Assembly: GCA_026874595.1 (NCBI GenBank)
Contig: CM049321.1
Coordinates: 9,672,979 to 9,736,978, forward strand
Direction: 5' to 3'
Origin: Sipunculus nudus
Lineage: Eukaryota; Annelida; Sipuncula; Golfingiida; Sipunculidae
Length of the DNA stretch: 64,000 nt
The notes under the pieces were generated by a model. The model made no database searches. It was given only the letters and a program-made list of their open reading frames with translations, and had not been told where the DNA came from. The number at the start of each line of letters is the position of its first letter. Within the stretch, counting starts at the first letter, position 1. Of this stretch, positions 1-13,249 are shown piece after piece. Made by a program: the position numbers and the translations under genes.

Positions 1-25
1 TATATATGTGTGTGTGTGTGTGTGT
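1..25. repeat. TA/TG microsatellite
   Basis: Short run of TA followed by TG dinucleotides at the left edge of the window; it may continue outside. Confidence 0.9.
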
Positions 26-1499
26 TACTTTTGTTTGGTTCTTTTAAAACACCTGGCTATCCTGCAAAAACGCGTCCATTCCTAACATAATTAAAGCCTA
101 TTTTAAGGAGCCTAAACCCATATATATGACATAAATCAAAGAAACAAATTCCCTTGAAACTGACATAAAATAGGCTAGAAAAGAAAAGACAGGCTGTTTC
201 ATTTTTATATCTACATAATAAATCCAATTAACCAAACATTTACCAAGGAAATCTGGTTCCACGTAAGTTTGTGGATGGCTCTGCACACATGCGACCTTTC
301 AGTCTGCACATAGGCAATCACTTACCTTCAGTAATATGTGTTTTTTTTCAGAACAAAAGCCAGGAATTACATATACTACCGATAATGAGTGTGCATAGCT
401 TTCTCTTATTCAATAACTTGAAAAATGAGAATGTTATAAGGAAGCCGCTATGCTTGTAATATCAGTTTCTTATATCATTTAGTATAGGTCCCCTTGAAAT
501 TGAGTTATAATTTTCCCCACCCTGTTTTCATACAATAACAATCACTGTTAATACTATTAATGGGATACTCTTAGTCTGCTATAACTGTGTGTCCATAATT
601 AAATGTTTTATGAAACACATATAACAACAAATCAATCAAATGGCAGACCTAACTAACGATATCACTTAAACTGTAAATACATATATCTTGCCCCTTTGAA
701 CGTTATTAATGTAACTTTATGTTATATATTAAGGTATTCCACTGATTTGTGTTATAGGTCCCTGGATACAATATCTTTGAAATTATTATACCTTCCAAGA
801 TTGGTTAACCTTCCTGCTATATAGTGCTTTTACTATCTAACCTGGTTTTAAGGAACACCTAATTCGCCCCATTGCCTTGTCATATGGGAATGTAGTAAAT
901 TTCCCCTTGGTCAGCTTTACGGCCTGTGTAATTGAGCCAGTTTTATTTATATGTAAAGAAATGTTCTCGTGTAATGTTTTATTTTCTTTCGAAACACTTA
1001 AAAAGAATTTATAGTAGTAGTATATCAAGCATAACCTTTCTTTAAAACAAATGACGTTCATCCTTGATTTGTATTCCGTTTGCTATGTTGCCTCATATAA
1101 GATGCTATGTTTTTAATGTAAGGGGTCTGGTCTTGTAAGTCCATATAATAGTCGACTAGAGAAAACCGATTATGCTGCAAGATAAAAGAATTGATTAAGA
1201 AAATAAATGAATGAAAAATTAATCATGCACATTATGTTACGGAGACCTCACCTACAAAGAAATTTTAAAAATTAGTACAAAGACTATTGTCCCAATATAA
1301 TAAGACCAAATATTTATAAAAGTTAAATACTCTGATGATTCACAGAACCACTAGTCATTTAAGATTTGTACTGTTGGCCTCTGATATAATCAGTGATGTC
1401 AGAGAGGTGCGTCCGTTAATATCGAGTGTACGTACATCTTAAATAGGCTTGCATGATCACACATCGCCAATTTTACCTAATGTATTTTATTATGATGAA

Positions 1500-1650
1500 T
1501 CAGTGGCATCTCGATGTGCCTCGGTGTCAACCGAATATGTCCCCGGTTTTGATTCTATTGCACCCTGTGTTCCCCAAAAGTGTTCCAGTGTCATCTCAAT
1601 ACGTCCCGGTGCCACCCCGATGTGTATCTGTGTCACAAAACTAAACATTT
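1500..1650. repeat. Degenerate 'ccccgatgtgtcccggtgtca' minisatellite
   Basis: Imperfect repeats of about 21-24 bp built on 'gtgtcaccccgatgtgtccc'. The same stretch occurs in the sister copies at 7710-7850 and, shorter, at 2870-2960. Short reading frames across it are products of the repeat and not genes. Confidence 0.6.
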
Positions 1651-2282
1651 GGGACATGTTGAATGTTTCCCCGATCTCTCGTTTCCAGACTCCATGGGTG
1701 TCACCCAGGTGTCATGTAGTAGCACTGCAGCGACAGCTCCGGCGATGTAGCTGATACGTCACTAGGTATAGCATTCAGACATATTAGGGAAAGAAACTTG
1801 GTTTTACCACGGCAAAATGAAAAGAAAACGCCTGTCAGTGATGGAACTCTGCTTCACTTCTTCCAATTTGAGGGTTTATTTCAACCTTATTAAACCGGGA
1901 AACCTACTCATTGCCGCCTTTCGATGGATGGACTGCCAAGACCGACAAGTGTCTCGACACAGCGGGACGTCACGAGGACCGACACAGAAATCAGGCGACG
2001 CTCAGCGCCACTTGGTTGTGTTTGTTTGTATTACTTAGCGGGTCGTGTAGTGTGTCGTGCAGCCAGAGTATCAAAATAAGTTATCAACACACTCGCGACA
2101 TGAAATAGAGCTCAAGAACAGTAGATTGCGGTTTGTTGGTCTGAAGTTGTGTCGGTTTGCGTCGCCTAGCGTGTCCTGAAGTGTTAAAAGTGTGTCACGC
2201 GTCCAACTCCACTGCACGATCCGTTTCCAGTTATATGGGGAACAAGCAGACGCTACTCAATAAGGCCTTCCAACGCACGATA

Positions 2283-3110
2283 AATGGTTCAGTAAAAACA
2301 ATTCCATTGCCCCTTCATATGAGAGAATAAAACTTTTCTCCTTGGGCGGCTTTACCGGTTGTGTAATTTGGTCAGTTCTGATTATCTGTACAAATAGTTG
2401 TTCATATATAGAACGGTTAATTTAGTTTTGAAACATTAAAAAAAAATCCCTTTTATATGTATATCAAGCGTATCTATATCTAACAATGGCTGTTTTTCCT
2501 ACGATATTATTTGGGCATGTCAGATGCTGTTATAAATGTTTTGGTCTGCGGTGGTAAGTTGATGGAACGGCCGACTGAGGAAAACTGATTTACAATTTCT
2601 GACTCAGACAGGAAAAAAAATTACAAGAGACTTTACCCAACAAGATTGTTGTGTTTTTTTTTCAAAGATGTTTCTCGAAGCTGGTAAAGAGACTTTTTTT
2701 CTATATATTAAGACCATTTTCCTTGGTAAAACATTGATTAATTTAGCTTCGTAGTGATGGTCCCCTTACAGTTCATGATGTCAAATATGTGTCCCTTATA
2801 TAGAGTGCACCTAGATATTAAACAGAAGGCTTGATCAAACATCATCCTTATGTGAACTGATATGTGGACCCAATGGCATCTCGATATGTGTTGATGTCAC
2901 CCCAACGTGTCTCGCTGTCATCTCGATGTGTACAAGTGTCACCTGGCTGAAAAACTATGACAAGTTCAAATGTCCCGATCTTCTCTCAGCTCACTTCTCG
3001 ATATTATTCTGGATTTTCACAATCGTTAAGCCGATGTCACATGGTTGGTCATCAGGGATGGAGCCGGTGACGCATGAGACACATTATTGGTAAAGCTAAG
3101 GTATACATCA
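2283..3110. repeat. Partial internal copy B of the long repeat
   Basis: Direct repeat of about 857-1790 within copy A. It shares the block 'ccattgcc..tcatatg', the 'ggctttacc' block, the 'tatatcaagc' block and the minisatellite. Copy C has no equivalent insertion after its 'gcacgacaaatgg' block, so B was inserted or duplicated in A after A and C separated, or was lost from C. Confidence 0.65.
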
Positions 3111-3999
3111 GTCAATGTAACGTAGTTGTACCACAGCTAACAGATCACGTAACACCCTTCAGTGGAAGAACTGTGTTTTTCAAAAGTTTAAGGTTTTTTC
3201 AACTATATTAAATTCATAGAGCTCCACGAACTGGTGTAATTTAACGGTGCATATAACACGAGTCATATATTACATATAAAAGCGAACATATCTATAAATA
3301 CAGGGTCAAAGATTGTAATCTAGCATTATTACAAAGTGTATAATTAATTAAAATAGAAGCGATACAGGCTAACAAAATTTCTTACGGACTAAGTTCTTTT
3401 TTTTCAACTTAAATATGATAATATACAATTAATTATTATTAAAAACAAGTTTTTAGGATAAAACCAATTGCTTATTTTTAACGGAAATTACTTTCTCTAA
3501 TTGACACAAATGCGAAGAATATAGTATGGCAACCCCACCCTGTCTCCGCTACCTCATGGTTAAAAAAGTGGGCAACTGACACAAGCGCTCCCCTTGCCTC
3601 GTAATAACTTTCGTCCATGAACTGCATAAAGTAAAGTAACATTATCTGGACGGACTCATCTTTTACCGTGGTAGCTTCGCTTGGCAATTTTAAGCAAATT
3701 TAGTCCTCAGCTAACCTAAGTGGCATAATATACTTTTTTCTGATGGAGGGAATTGAGACGTTATTTTTACTCGCTTCCCTTGGCCCTCGTTTATTTTCTT
3801 GTGGATTTCAGATTAATCCAGGCTCTATAGCTTCCCGTGTAACGGTGTACCGGTGCAGAATAAAATAAGGCTCCATCTGTATCAAATACCAAAGAAAAAA
3901 GGCTATATTTTCCTAATTTTCCTTTTTTTGCACCGTCATGCATCTTTTATGTGGATTACTAAAATTTAATCTTTACGACTTCCCCAGCATTAGGTCTTT

Positions 4000-6270
4000 T
4001 TTAAGACATCAAATGAGAAACTACTCTTGCCTTTCAGAGATTAAATGATATCACTTTCATGTTTATTTCTTTTTAAACTTCTTTTGATATCACGTGGTTT
4101 TAAAATGTCTCATATACACCTGTGACCTAGTTCATACAAACATCGAACAAACATATGAGTGCTGATATTTTTTTTCTTTTTCTTTCACAGAGCAGTTTTA
4201 GCCTGGTTCACTTCATTAAATAACACAATTTATAGATCTTATGTTTGAACGACAAACCAAACAAATGCATTATAAATTTATTTTTTAAGAATAGGTCCTT
4301 TGCCTGCCTGCAAGTAGTAATCTGTGGTAACACGTTGACATTGGCTAATCTTTTACCTGGTTGACAATGCCTAAGCCTCAAGCTATAATGATGAGTTAAT
4401 TCTTGAGTTGGCTTGTTCCCTGCCTCCTTTCTTATCGTTGCAAACATGACTATGTTTGCGATACGTTTTATGAGATGAGAAACATTCCAGCACTCGGGAG
4501 GCACTATTGGCGCCCTGCGCCGCCTTCTGTCACGCCCCGAAACCATAGGCTACAGGGACTAAGAATCCAAATAATCCCTGTACTGTATTCCCTGTTTCCT
4601 CATAACTGTTTAATGTGATAAGGCCGAGCTGTTTTGCATTAGGTTTTTTTAAAGTTCGCAGGAATAAACTACAGAAATTCAAAGATAAATAAACAGAGCA
4701 CATGAATCAATTATTTTATCTGGTCATATATATTTTGGCAAAATAAACAATCGGGTATAAAACATTTTTTACAATCCCAAAATAAATTGAGAAACTTTAA
4801 AAAATCGTTAAATATTATTTAAATAGCTTGATATTTATGTAAGAAAATTAACCGATAACAAATATAACACCAGGCATCTCTTAAAACCTCAGCATAGTTG
4901 TGTTCTGGTAACAAATACAATAATCAAGTTGCATTCTAATGAACCCACACAAACTGACCGCATACTAGAACACGCATTATAAATAATTATATTTCACAAT
5001 ATAGGATCACACGTGTTTACAAATAGGTGAAATTCAGTTCCATTGCCTTCTTGCCTATTGTTACCAGTTACACTGTGACCCATTTTGATCTACTTGTTTT
5101 TTTTCAACTAATTGCATTTAATGACAAGATAACATTTATTTAAGGGGCAAAAGTTTGAGGACATATTATGGGATGTCCCCTAGGATTAAAAAAAAGTGTA
5201 TGAGGGGGACCTTATTGCAGCCATGCTAGGTGTTTATATTCTGGATTCAACTATGCCTGGTGTTAACTGCACCTGCAGATCCTTGGTGTAAACCATTTCC
5301 TTTGATAGATCAGAACGCCGAGGAACCCCTAGAGACGCACACTTTCTTACGTTAGAAATGGATGTTGGGCTCATCCTGGTTAATCTCAAATAGCTACATG
5401 TTTAAAGTCCTGCACTGTACTCCTTGACTAGAGAAGCCGCTTTAGCTTGATACGTATACAGACGCCATGACGCACAGCCACCTTGCAAGGAGTTTGAAAC
5501 ATATTTAGACGAAATACTGAAGCCTGCAAATTATGTAACCTGGATCCAAATGTAAGTTCTGCATATATGTTTCCCATGTATCTTATCTTTATTCTGAATA
5601 CATCATACTTCCAATGTTCCAGAGAAACTCGAGCTTCGGATCGTTCATTGAGTTGAACCATATAAGTCGGCCATTAAGTAAGTAAAAACAGCGTACCCGT
5701 AATCATTCTTCAGAGTTTGACAGTTTTGCTGAAAAGAGAGGGAGAACAATGTATTTGTGATTTTTTTAGTACCAATAATAGTACATGTATATGCTTTATA
5801 GGTAATGAGTACCATAACTGTCTTATTATATATGGCTTATTTACTAGATATTACCATTTAGCCACAGTTCAATTTCCCAAGGGATATGTCAACACAATTC
5901 TCAAAATTTGTGTGAAATACACAAAAGCTGTTGGCCGTTTAATAATTTATAATTATCTGTTCATAAAAAAAGTTTGATATAATATATAAAAAAATCAAAT
6001 ATATTCAAAGAATACATTTACCATAAAAAGATAACCAAGTTTTATTTTTTTTTTCATTTAAGATCGAGCATTTACCCCATTTACTGCCCACAAACTCCTG
6101 TAAAAAGGACACATTGTCCTGGACTTTTTTTTTCAGGACAAGCAACAAGGAAATAAGATTGGGTTCCCTTTGGGTGATTCCAGCCTCGCTCCGATATCTA
6201 ATATATTTCTACATTGATGAAGCCTACAAATCGCGATGATACGAAATATTTCATCATATTTTATCTTTGT
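4000..6270. other. No gene seen; AT-rich DNA
   Basis: Only short chance reading frames, the longest a minus-strand frame at 4208-4546 with no recognisable domain or splice context. Contains A/T homopolymers. I see no repeat relation to the rest of the window. Confidence 0.5.
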
Positions 6271-6274
6271 TTTG

Positions 6275-9200
6275 TTTTAATAACACCTGATCATCCTGCC
6301 CAAGCGTTTAATTTCTAACACAGTTTAGGGCCCATTTAAAGGAGCCCATACCAATTTCTGACGTCTATCCCTTAAGGATATTTTTTTTAACCTTTCATAA
6401 AATAGGCTAAAAAACACTGATCACGCCATGACTAGCCCGTTCCATTTGCTTGTATCCATTTAATAAACCCAATTAATCATACATTCACCAAGGACATATG
6501 TTGCCGAGTCAGTTTTTGTAAATGGCTCTATGCCGCAAGTGACCTTTCAGAGTCTGCCCATAAGCAATTATCCTACCCAGTTATATTTTTTTTTAGAGTA
6601 AGCCAGAAATTACATAAACGACAGATAATGAAGGTATAAAGCTTTCTTTAAATCAGTAATGTAAAAAAGAGAATTTTTTGATGAGGCCGATAAACTTCTA
6701 ACATCTTTTTTTTTTAAATATCATTAAGTATAAGTCCCCATGTAATTTTAGTTACAAGTTCCAACAAGAACAAGAACACAATCACTGTTAAAACTATTAA
6801 TGGGATACTCTAAACCTAATATAATTATATGCCTATAATTTTAATGTTTTATGACTCGCATATAACATTAAATAAATCAAATGGCAAACCAAATAATGAC
6901 ATCCTTTTAAATGTAAATACATATATCATTTTTTAACGATTTTAATGCAACTGTATGCTATATATCAAACCATTCCATTCGAAATTGATTCGTTTAGACG
7001 TCCCTGGATGCAATATCTCGAGAACTTCAGTTGGATTATATAACCTTCCTGGCACATAGAGCATTTACTATCTAATCTGACTTTATGGTGCACATAATTC
7101 CAGATAGACGAGTAAACGGTACAGTGAAAAATCCCATTACCCTGTCATATGGGAATTTAATACATTTTCTTCCTGGTTAGCTTTACCGCATGTTTAATTG
7201 AGGCTGTTTTGTCTATTTGTAAAGAACGTTTCCCGTTGAATTTATATCTTTCTTTAAAAAAAGATGGTCATCCTTGCTTTGTATACGTCATGTCATGTTT
7301 CGTCATGTTAGATGCTATTTTATAAATGTATGCGTCATGCCTGGTAAGTCTATACAATAGCCGACACTAAAATTTGATACAACTACTGATGCCACAGATA
7401 GCCTTTGATATTAAACCCTTATTGAATAAGTAAGCATACACTTTATGTAACGGAGACTACACCACATAAGATTTTATTTGCTGAAATTGGCAAAATGACG
7501 ATTTTTCCGATATAATTAGACCATATATCTATAAAATTAAAATAGCCTGATGATCCACAGAACCATTAATCCATTTAGATTTGTACTTCGTGTGTCTGAT
7601 ATAATCAATGACGTTAAATAGGTGGGTCCGTTTATATATAGTACATTTTTAAAAAAGAAGGCTAAATCACACATCGCAAATGTTACCCAAATGTATCCTG
7701 ATATACTGTCCCAGAGGCATCTCGATGTGTCTCGGTGCCAACCCAATATGTTCCTCGTATTGATCCGTGGTGACCCGTGTCCCCCATAGTGTCCCGCTGT
7801 CACGTCAATATGTCCCGATGTCACCCCGATGTGTCCCGGTGTCACCCCACAGCATTCGGGACATGTTGAAAAGTCTCCCCGATCTTTCTCTCCTCATTTC
7901 CAGACTTAACACCCATGTCACCCAGGTGTCAAGCCGATGTCACATTGTAGCACTGAAGGGACAGCGCCGGTGATGTAGCAGATACATGTACATCACTGGG
8001 TATTGTAACGTTTTTTACCACAACATAAGAATAAAAGAAGGTTTATCATTTGGAACTGTGTTTTCGTTTTTCTAATTTTGGGGTTTATTTTAACTATATT
8101 AAACTCATAAAGCTACTTTGTGTAAAACTGCCGCCATTTAATGGTTGAACCTACCAAGGCCAAAAAGTGTCTCGTCAGAACACGACGAGGACTGACACAG
8201 GCGTCAAACAACGACGCTTGCGTTGGTTTGCGTCGCCTAACGTGTGGCGTAGTGTGTCGTGCAGCCAGCTTATCAAAACAATTGACCAACACACAGGAAA
8301 TATGGCTAAAAAATGTAGATTACCGTGTGTTGGCCTGAAGTTGTGTCGGTTCGGTAGCCTAGCGTGTCGTGTAGTTTTAACAGAGGCTGTACCAGGATTT
8401 TGGAAAATGTACGGTCCTTCATAGGAGGACTTAAGAAAAATCCATAAATAAGGTTCCAGGTCCGGGAGAAGGGGGGGGGGGGGGGGTCAGACCGAAATTA
8501 TTTGTCTAAATCCCTGAAAAAAAGGATGCTTCGGATGACCGGGGGCGGGGGTTCCGGATACACTGGATCCGCTTCTGTGTAAAGTGTGTCGCGCTTCTAA
8601 CTCCTCTGCACCATCCGAGCCGAGTCGTGTTGGGAAAAAGCCGATGCTACTCGCCTTCCATCGCACGACAAATGGAACATGCTTGATCGTGTCGCACGGC
8701 TTCTGATGCAAAGCAGACACTCTCGTAATATGGTGTGCTTCTGTGCAACGTGTCGTGTGACCTGGTCCACTGCCACGACACAAGATGACGTCGTGACCCA
8801 ATGGACGTCATTTGTGTCATGTGAAATATGAATCGCCATTCAAACTCATTCTTCTCCCTCTTATAAATGCAACATTCATCAAACTAATTATGGAAAGCTC
8901 ACATATTCTTCTTTATAAATCAGGTTAAAGGGATACTGCATTTTTTGTTAGCTAACTTGGGCAGATGTCGTATGGTATCGCCGCCCTTTCGCCTAGTTGA
9001 ATAAGCGGTTCCTTACAAAATTGCGTCAATGACCCGCATAAAATGACGTTATCGAGCGAAGTAATTCAACTTTCTACTGGTACGCCAGCTAGAATAACAC
9101 ATTTTCAAAACGGACTTACCCTGGCTATTCCTTGGCCGTCTAAAGCAAATTAGGTACTTAGTCGCTTAATACATACTTTTCTGATGAAGGAAATAAGGCG

Positions 9201-9290
9201 GTATTTTTTTTCTCCCCCAGGCCTTCAGGTAATTACCAGCTCTAAAGCTCTTCGTGCAATCGTGTACGCGAGCGACTCCCCCCCCCCCCC
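6275..9290. repeat. Long diverged repeat, copy C
   Basis: Sister of 40-3870 (anchors given there). Its right part, 8935-9290, carries 'gggatactgcattttttg' and the 'ttttctgatgaaggaaat' block that matches 3735-3760 in copy A. It lacks internal copy B but has extra sequence at 8400-8650, including a poly-G tract. Confidence 0.75.
8471..8486 (+). repeat. Poly-G tract (16 G)
   Basis: Uninterrupted G run inside repeat copy C. A C run of about 14 lies at 9278-9291. Such runs form G-quadruplexes and are prone to sequencing length errors. Confidence 0.9.
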
Positions 9291-9309
9291 CGAAAAAAAA
9301 ACACGGCAC

Positions 9310-10500
9310 AGTAGAAATATTAGGGCAAAGGTTTTACTTTACATTTGCTTCTGAGGCCAAAGGATCTCTTATTATTTTATGCTGAATTTGTTTAAATAGA
9401 TTAGGTCTTCAAGGTTATTTATAAAAAAAAGAAATTATACACAGCAGGAGTTAGATGAGGAACCGAGCCAGTTAAGAACAAATAGGTAGAACCAGAGAAG
9501 AACCAGGAAGACTGTCCAACAACCACATGCATGTTTACAGGTATTCCGTACAAGAATATCAAGCATGTTCACAGAAAATCCTCACAACGATAACATTATG
9601 GACAATCCGAGAAAAGTACAGCGTGCGCGTATGCAGATAGCCCTTATAGTAACGATATCCATGTTTATGTTTAATCCCTGAAATGGCCGAGTTGATTAGA
9701 TTTTTAATGATTGTCATACGGCAACATTAAGGAAAAAAATCTGCAAACTGGCATATAATATCATGCTTGCCAAGTTTACCGTAAATCATGTAAGTTCTTT
9801 TTGTCAGTTTCGTCTAGTGTTTTCTGAAATCGTGTGTTTACTTACTTTACTGACAAAGAGCCATTAAAAACATTGGTGGCCTTGCAGAGCTTATGTAACC
9901 CATAACACGAACTTCTGCAATATCCCCATAACAATCCTTAAAACGACAAAATACACGTTGCACAGAAAATAAAAAGAAAAAGTACAAACCCAGGTCAAAA
10001 GGTCAACCGGACAACCGAATCCCACTTTAAACCCTACAATGAAGAGACGAATGATGTGGAGCTATTCATTTAGTCAGTAAACGTTATTTTGAACTCGTTA
10101 TGCATAATCAGGGCTGAGAACACGCGGCATCCATTGAATATCCACAAGAAGCCAATCTTCGAAATAAAGGCGATCTTTCAGGGTTCTACCGACCAGGGAA
10201 TGTTAGCTGATTTGGATAACATTTGAATTTTGCCAGGAGAATTTTGAATTATTAAAAAAAAATCTATCAATCAATATATAATAATGAAAATAATAAAATA
10301 AAACAATAATAACAGTAATAATAAACAATAAACTTATAGAAAAGTCTCAGTAGTTGTTGTGGTAGTAATGAATGATAATAATAATAATAATAATAACAAT
10401 AGTAATAAAACTATTATACATGTCAAGATAAGTCTGCATAATTACATCCCCGATCTTTAAAGGGACTGTCTCCAGGACTCAATACCATACAGCTTTCCGG
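9310..10500. other. No gene seen
   Basis: AT-rich DNA with (AAT)n-like runs around 10270-10410. No open frame over 60 codons that I would support and no match to other parts of the window. Confidence 0.5.
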
Positions 10501-10509
10501 ACCTCGCCA

Positions 10510-10985
10510 GCGTCACCCATCTCCATACTGGACTTGAATGTGTGTAAATTTTGATGAGAATCTAATTCCGGTGAGAAATTTCATTGGTGAAATATGTTTT
10601 TATGAGTTTCCTGAATATCAATAAGAGTTTGGGTGAGTCACAATAGTGCGACCAAGGTTCGGTGGCCTCTGATTCTATAACATAAGAGTGGATTTTGCGG
10701 GAAATCTAAATCTGGCGAGATATTATATTGATTAATATGGATTAATATATTAAGATAAAAATCCGTCGCATTCCTCGTAAGTTATCGCGGCGAAATCACA
10801 AAGTAACCCTGTGACCTCTGACCTCATTAAATATGCGGGGATTTTGCCTATAATCGAACTCAAATGAAATAATCGGTTGTTAAGTACTTATGATGAAAAT
10901 CAAGGCCTTGAAAGTTATCGCGGTGATACTTAAGTTGACGGACTGACGGATGGACAAATGGATGGAAGGAGGGACTTTTAAATTA
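10510..10985 (+). repeat. Mollusc-type interspersed repeat, three diverged tandem units
   Basis: About three diverged units of roughly 130 bp. Shared blocks include 'ggattttgc', 'gaaatcta' and 'ttatcgcggcga' or 'ttatcgcggtga'. The last unit ends in a 'gacggactgacggatgga' tail. Repeats ending in GACGGACGGAC runs are common in bivalve genomes from general knowledge; the exact family is not identified. Confidence 0.55.
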
Positions 10986-11040
10986 GCTAAACCATACTGT
11001 GTCTTGTCCTAGACGAGCGTAATAAAAATAAAAAAAAAAA

Positions 11041-11395
11041 TCATTCAAGTGTTGCCAAAACCTAATCAACTCTGAAGACCCTTAAAATGCACCTGTCTAC
11101 TCTAATAAAAAGTAGATCACAGCATTACTATTGAGAAATAAAATCACATAAGAAATGTAAACATTTGTAGAAAAAAAATTATAAAAATCCAAAACTCATT
11201 CAAGTGTGACCAAAACCGTATAAGCTCTGGAGACCCATAATATGCATCTGCTACTATAATTTGAAGTAGATCCGAGTAAAACATTCTAAGATATCGCGTC
11301 AATAAAATTATTTACCGACGAACGGACGGACAAAGTTACAGTTAAATGGAAGGAGCTGATCACTATATCCCCGGCTTCACTGAGGCGGGGGATAA
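11041..11395 (+). repeat. Second mollusc-type repeat, two tandem units and GACGGAC tail
   Basis: Unit 1 (11041-11118) and unit 2 (11196-11272) are about 155 bp apart. Both run from 'tcattcaagtg' through 'gaccc' and 'tgca' to 'agtagatc'. The tail has 'gacgaacggacggacaaag' followed by 'ctatatccccggcttcac', a typical 3' end of this bivalve repeat class. Confidence 0.6.
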
Positions 11396-12067
11396 GTAGT
11401 ATCTATATGTGTTTGTTTCGTGTTCTATGCTTTATTTACCTCTCAGAACCAACACATCAAATGCATTACCGAATTGCACCGAACTAAACCTGATTGTTAA
11501 TCTCTTATATTTAAACTCGCTACGTGCTCTTATTTTCTACGTTACTATGATATGAAACTAATAAGGATTGTGTCTTATGTTATAATAGCTGCGGAATAAC
11601 GCTTCCCTGTGGGTTACCTATTTCTATTTCTCAACCTCGCTTCACCAGAGCCAGTGTCCTCAACCGATGGTATATAAATCAAAGGTTCACGGTCTTCGAG
11701 CAAGAAGCCTGTCCCCACGAATATTAGTTTATGGTCAAACATTTAGAGCAAACTGGCATATTTAACATGAAAAGTCAATAGTTTAGAACACCGGAAGACC
11801 AAAGAAGCACCAATATAGAATTAAATTTTAAATATATATGTAAAGTTGCAAACCCTTTAACCTTTCCCTTCCTACAATGTGTGTGTGTGTGGAGGGGGGG
11901 GGGGGGCTAGTGAAGATACTCTTTGAATAAGTGAATGAACTACCAATTATTAATTGTCACCTTGTGGTCAATCAATTGTTTATGTAAAAATCTGATCCGC
12001 CTTGAACTAGATATTTTTATCAAGTAAAACAAACTTAAATTTTAACATTCTGTATATTCGACCTTAC

Positions 12068-12200
12068 CGCGATGTCGTTCTTTGCTTTGGACTTTTGAAC
12101 CGGATCCGGATCCTGCGTCGTCGGTGTCTCCGGAAGGACCCACGTGAAAAGCGTGAGGCCACATCCGTACGGCAGGCCCTGCAAGGACAGCGCAGTGTCT
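12068..12200 (-). pseudogene. SLC22-like MFS transporter, C-terminal exon fragment (copy 1)
   Basis: Read on the minus strand, the frame gives GLTLFTWVLPETPTT followed by a polar tail DPVQKSKAKND, then meets a good splice donor (GCG|GTAAGG). A hydrophobic segment ending in LPET just before a polar C-tail is typical of the last membrane helix of SLC22 organic-ion transporters. The same protein string with mostly conservative changes and the same donor occurs at 36292-36400. An in-frame stop lies shortly upstream and I find no complete gene, so I call it a relic. A GLUT-type sugar transporter, which also has a PET motif, is an alternative. Confidence 0.4.
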
Positions 12201-12389
12201 CCAAGTCCTCATTATCGCCCTTAGTCAGGTGCCCTGAAAGTTATAGGTTATTAAAATATACAGGGGCGGCAGTGTAGGAAGTGCAGGTACATATAATCCC
12301 CCCCCCCCCCCACTTTATAAGCTTTGAAAATAAGAGGTGATTTAATTATATCTTGCAGAACACCCCTTTGCTTTGTAAATGTACCCAGC

Positions 12390-12560
12390 AGTTTATTATA
12401 AGAACCCACGTTAAGAGCAGGATGCCAAATCCGATCGAGACGAACGGGATGAACGCTCCCCCAGACCGGAATGTACGGGTAGCAGACCCTTCAAGGATTG
12501 GGCGGTATCTCCCTGTTCCTCGTAAATATGCTTTCAGGATTAGGTACTATTTGGAAGATG
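12390..12560 (-). pseudogene. SLC22-like MFS transporter fragment (TM11-12 region)
   Basis: The minus-strand frame reads RSGGAFIPFVSIGFGILLLT then WVL. This resembles the RxGGxxxPF motif and following helix that precede LPET in SLC22 proteins. The DNA resembles the neighbouring fragment at 12068-12200, so the exon may have been duplicated locally. No flanking exon structure could be resolved. Confidence 0.35.
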
Positions 12561-13059
12561 ACGGTTCATCACCTATGAACAATCTGGACAATTCTATTAA
12601 TACCGAGTTGAATGTTTTAGATTGGTACAGCATAAGAGGGTAATACAGACATACCAGACAGTAAAACGACCAAACATGCTAGCATACATGCCCTGAAGGC
12701 GTCCTGGTAGAATCCGATTGTTTAAGATGTGATCTGTTAACTCTGTGTATTCAAGAGAGGGTCATGGACAGTTTAGACAAGAGACTTATTGTAAATAAAC
12801 GTTCTGCAAACGTCTGAAATTTCAAAAACTCTACCAAAATGGGATAATTGTTGTCTTTTAACCATTTGATGTTTTTGTGAAAAAAGTAAATTCAAACTTG
12901 TATTTTGTTGTCAATCATTATCATTTGTCAATGGCCATTAAGTCCACACAAATTTTTATCACTTAACTTTTTTAGAGATAAATGCCTCCCCGCCCAACTG
13001 ATAATGGTTCATCGAACGACACTCAAATTACATAATCACCCATCAGAGAACGTTAACCA

Positions 13060-13240
13060 GCGGAAATTATACTGATTAAAGAATGATGTATCACCTTTAT
13101 AGGCCCATTGGAAAATTGCAATTATCGTCAACTCACTAGAACATGTACTTTGGTCCCATAAATTGATGCCTTGCCCTGCAGCTTTACCATATACGAGCCA
13201 TTGCCAAGGTCGGTTACACCCTCTCGTTAAAGGCCAAGAT
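13060..13240 (-). pseudogene. SLC22-like MFS transporter fragment (TM10 region), copy 1
   Basis: Minus-strand frames contain TLAMAR and, after a frameshift, GKAAGQG..CSSELTII. The sister at 36870-36990 gives TLAMTG and GKVAGQD..YSSELTMI. This resembles the 'LAMTGK..(Y/F)SSEL.PT' block of SLC22 helix 10. Going 5' to 3' on the minus strand the order is TM10, TM11, LPET, as expected for one transporter gene. Each match alone is weak; the shared order strengthens it. Confidence 0.3.
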
Positions 13241-13249
13241 ATACTTATT

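Larger units (their letters stand above)
40..3870. repeat. Long diverged repeat, copy A
   Basis: Collinear with 6275-9290. Anchor pairs read by eye are 50-130 with 6285-6370, 165-330 with 6395-6580, 530-750 with 6770-6985, 840-1130 with 7075-7350, 1300-1800 with 7520-8010, 1830-2260 with 8050-8670, and 3640-3870 with 9100-9260. Identity looks moderate with many small indels, so the duplication is old. No long open frame is shared, so I see no coding capacity. It could be a non-autonomous transposon or an old segmental duplication; I found no convincing terminal repeats. Confidence 0.75.
11560..13240. repeat. Segmental duplication S, copy 1
   Basis: Collinear with 35735-37000, starting with 'taaggattgtgt' and running through 'cctcgcttcaccagag', 'gtgaatgaactacc', 'ccttaccgcg', 'tccggaag' and 'catgtactttggtccc' to 'cattgccaaggtc'. 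About 420 bp present here (roughly 12190-12605) have no counterpart in copy 2. The best conserved blocks are the putative coding ones, annotated separately. Confidence 0.8.

Noticed and set aside
4208-4546. 112-codon minus-strand frame
   Set aside because: No recognisable domain, low-complexity Arg run at the start, no sister copy in the window, and no splice or start context.
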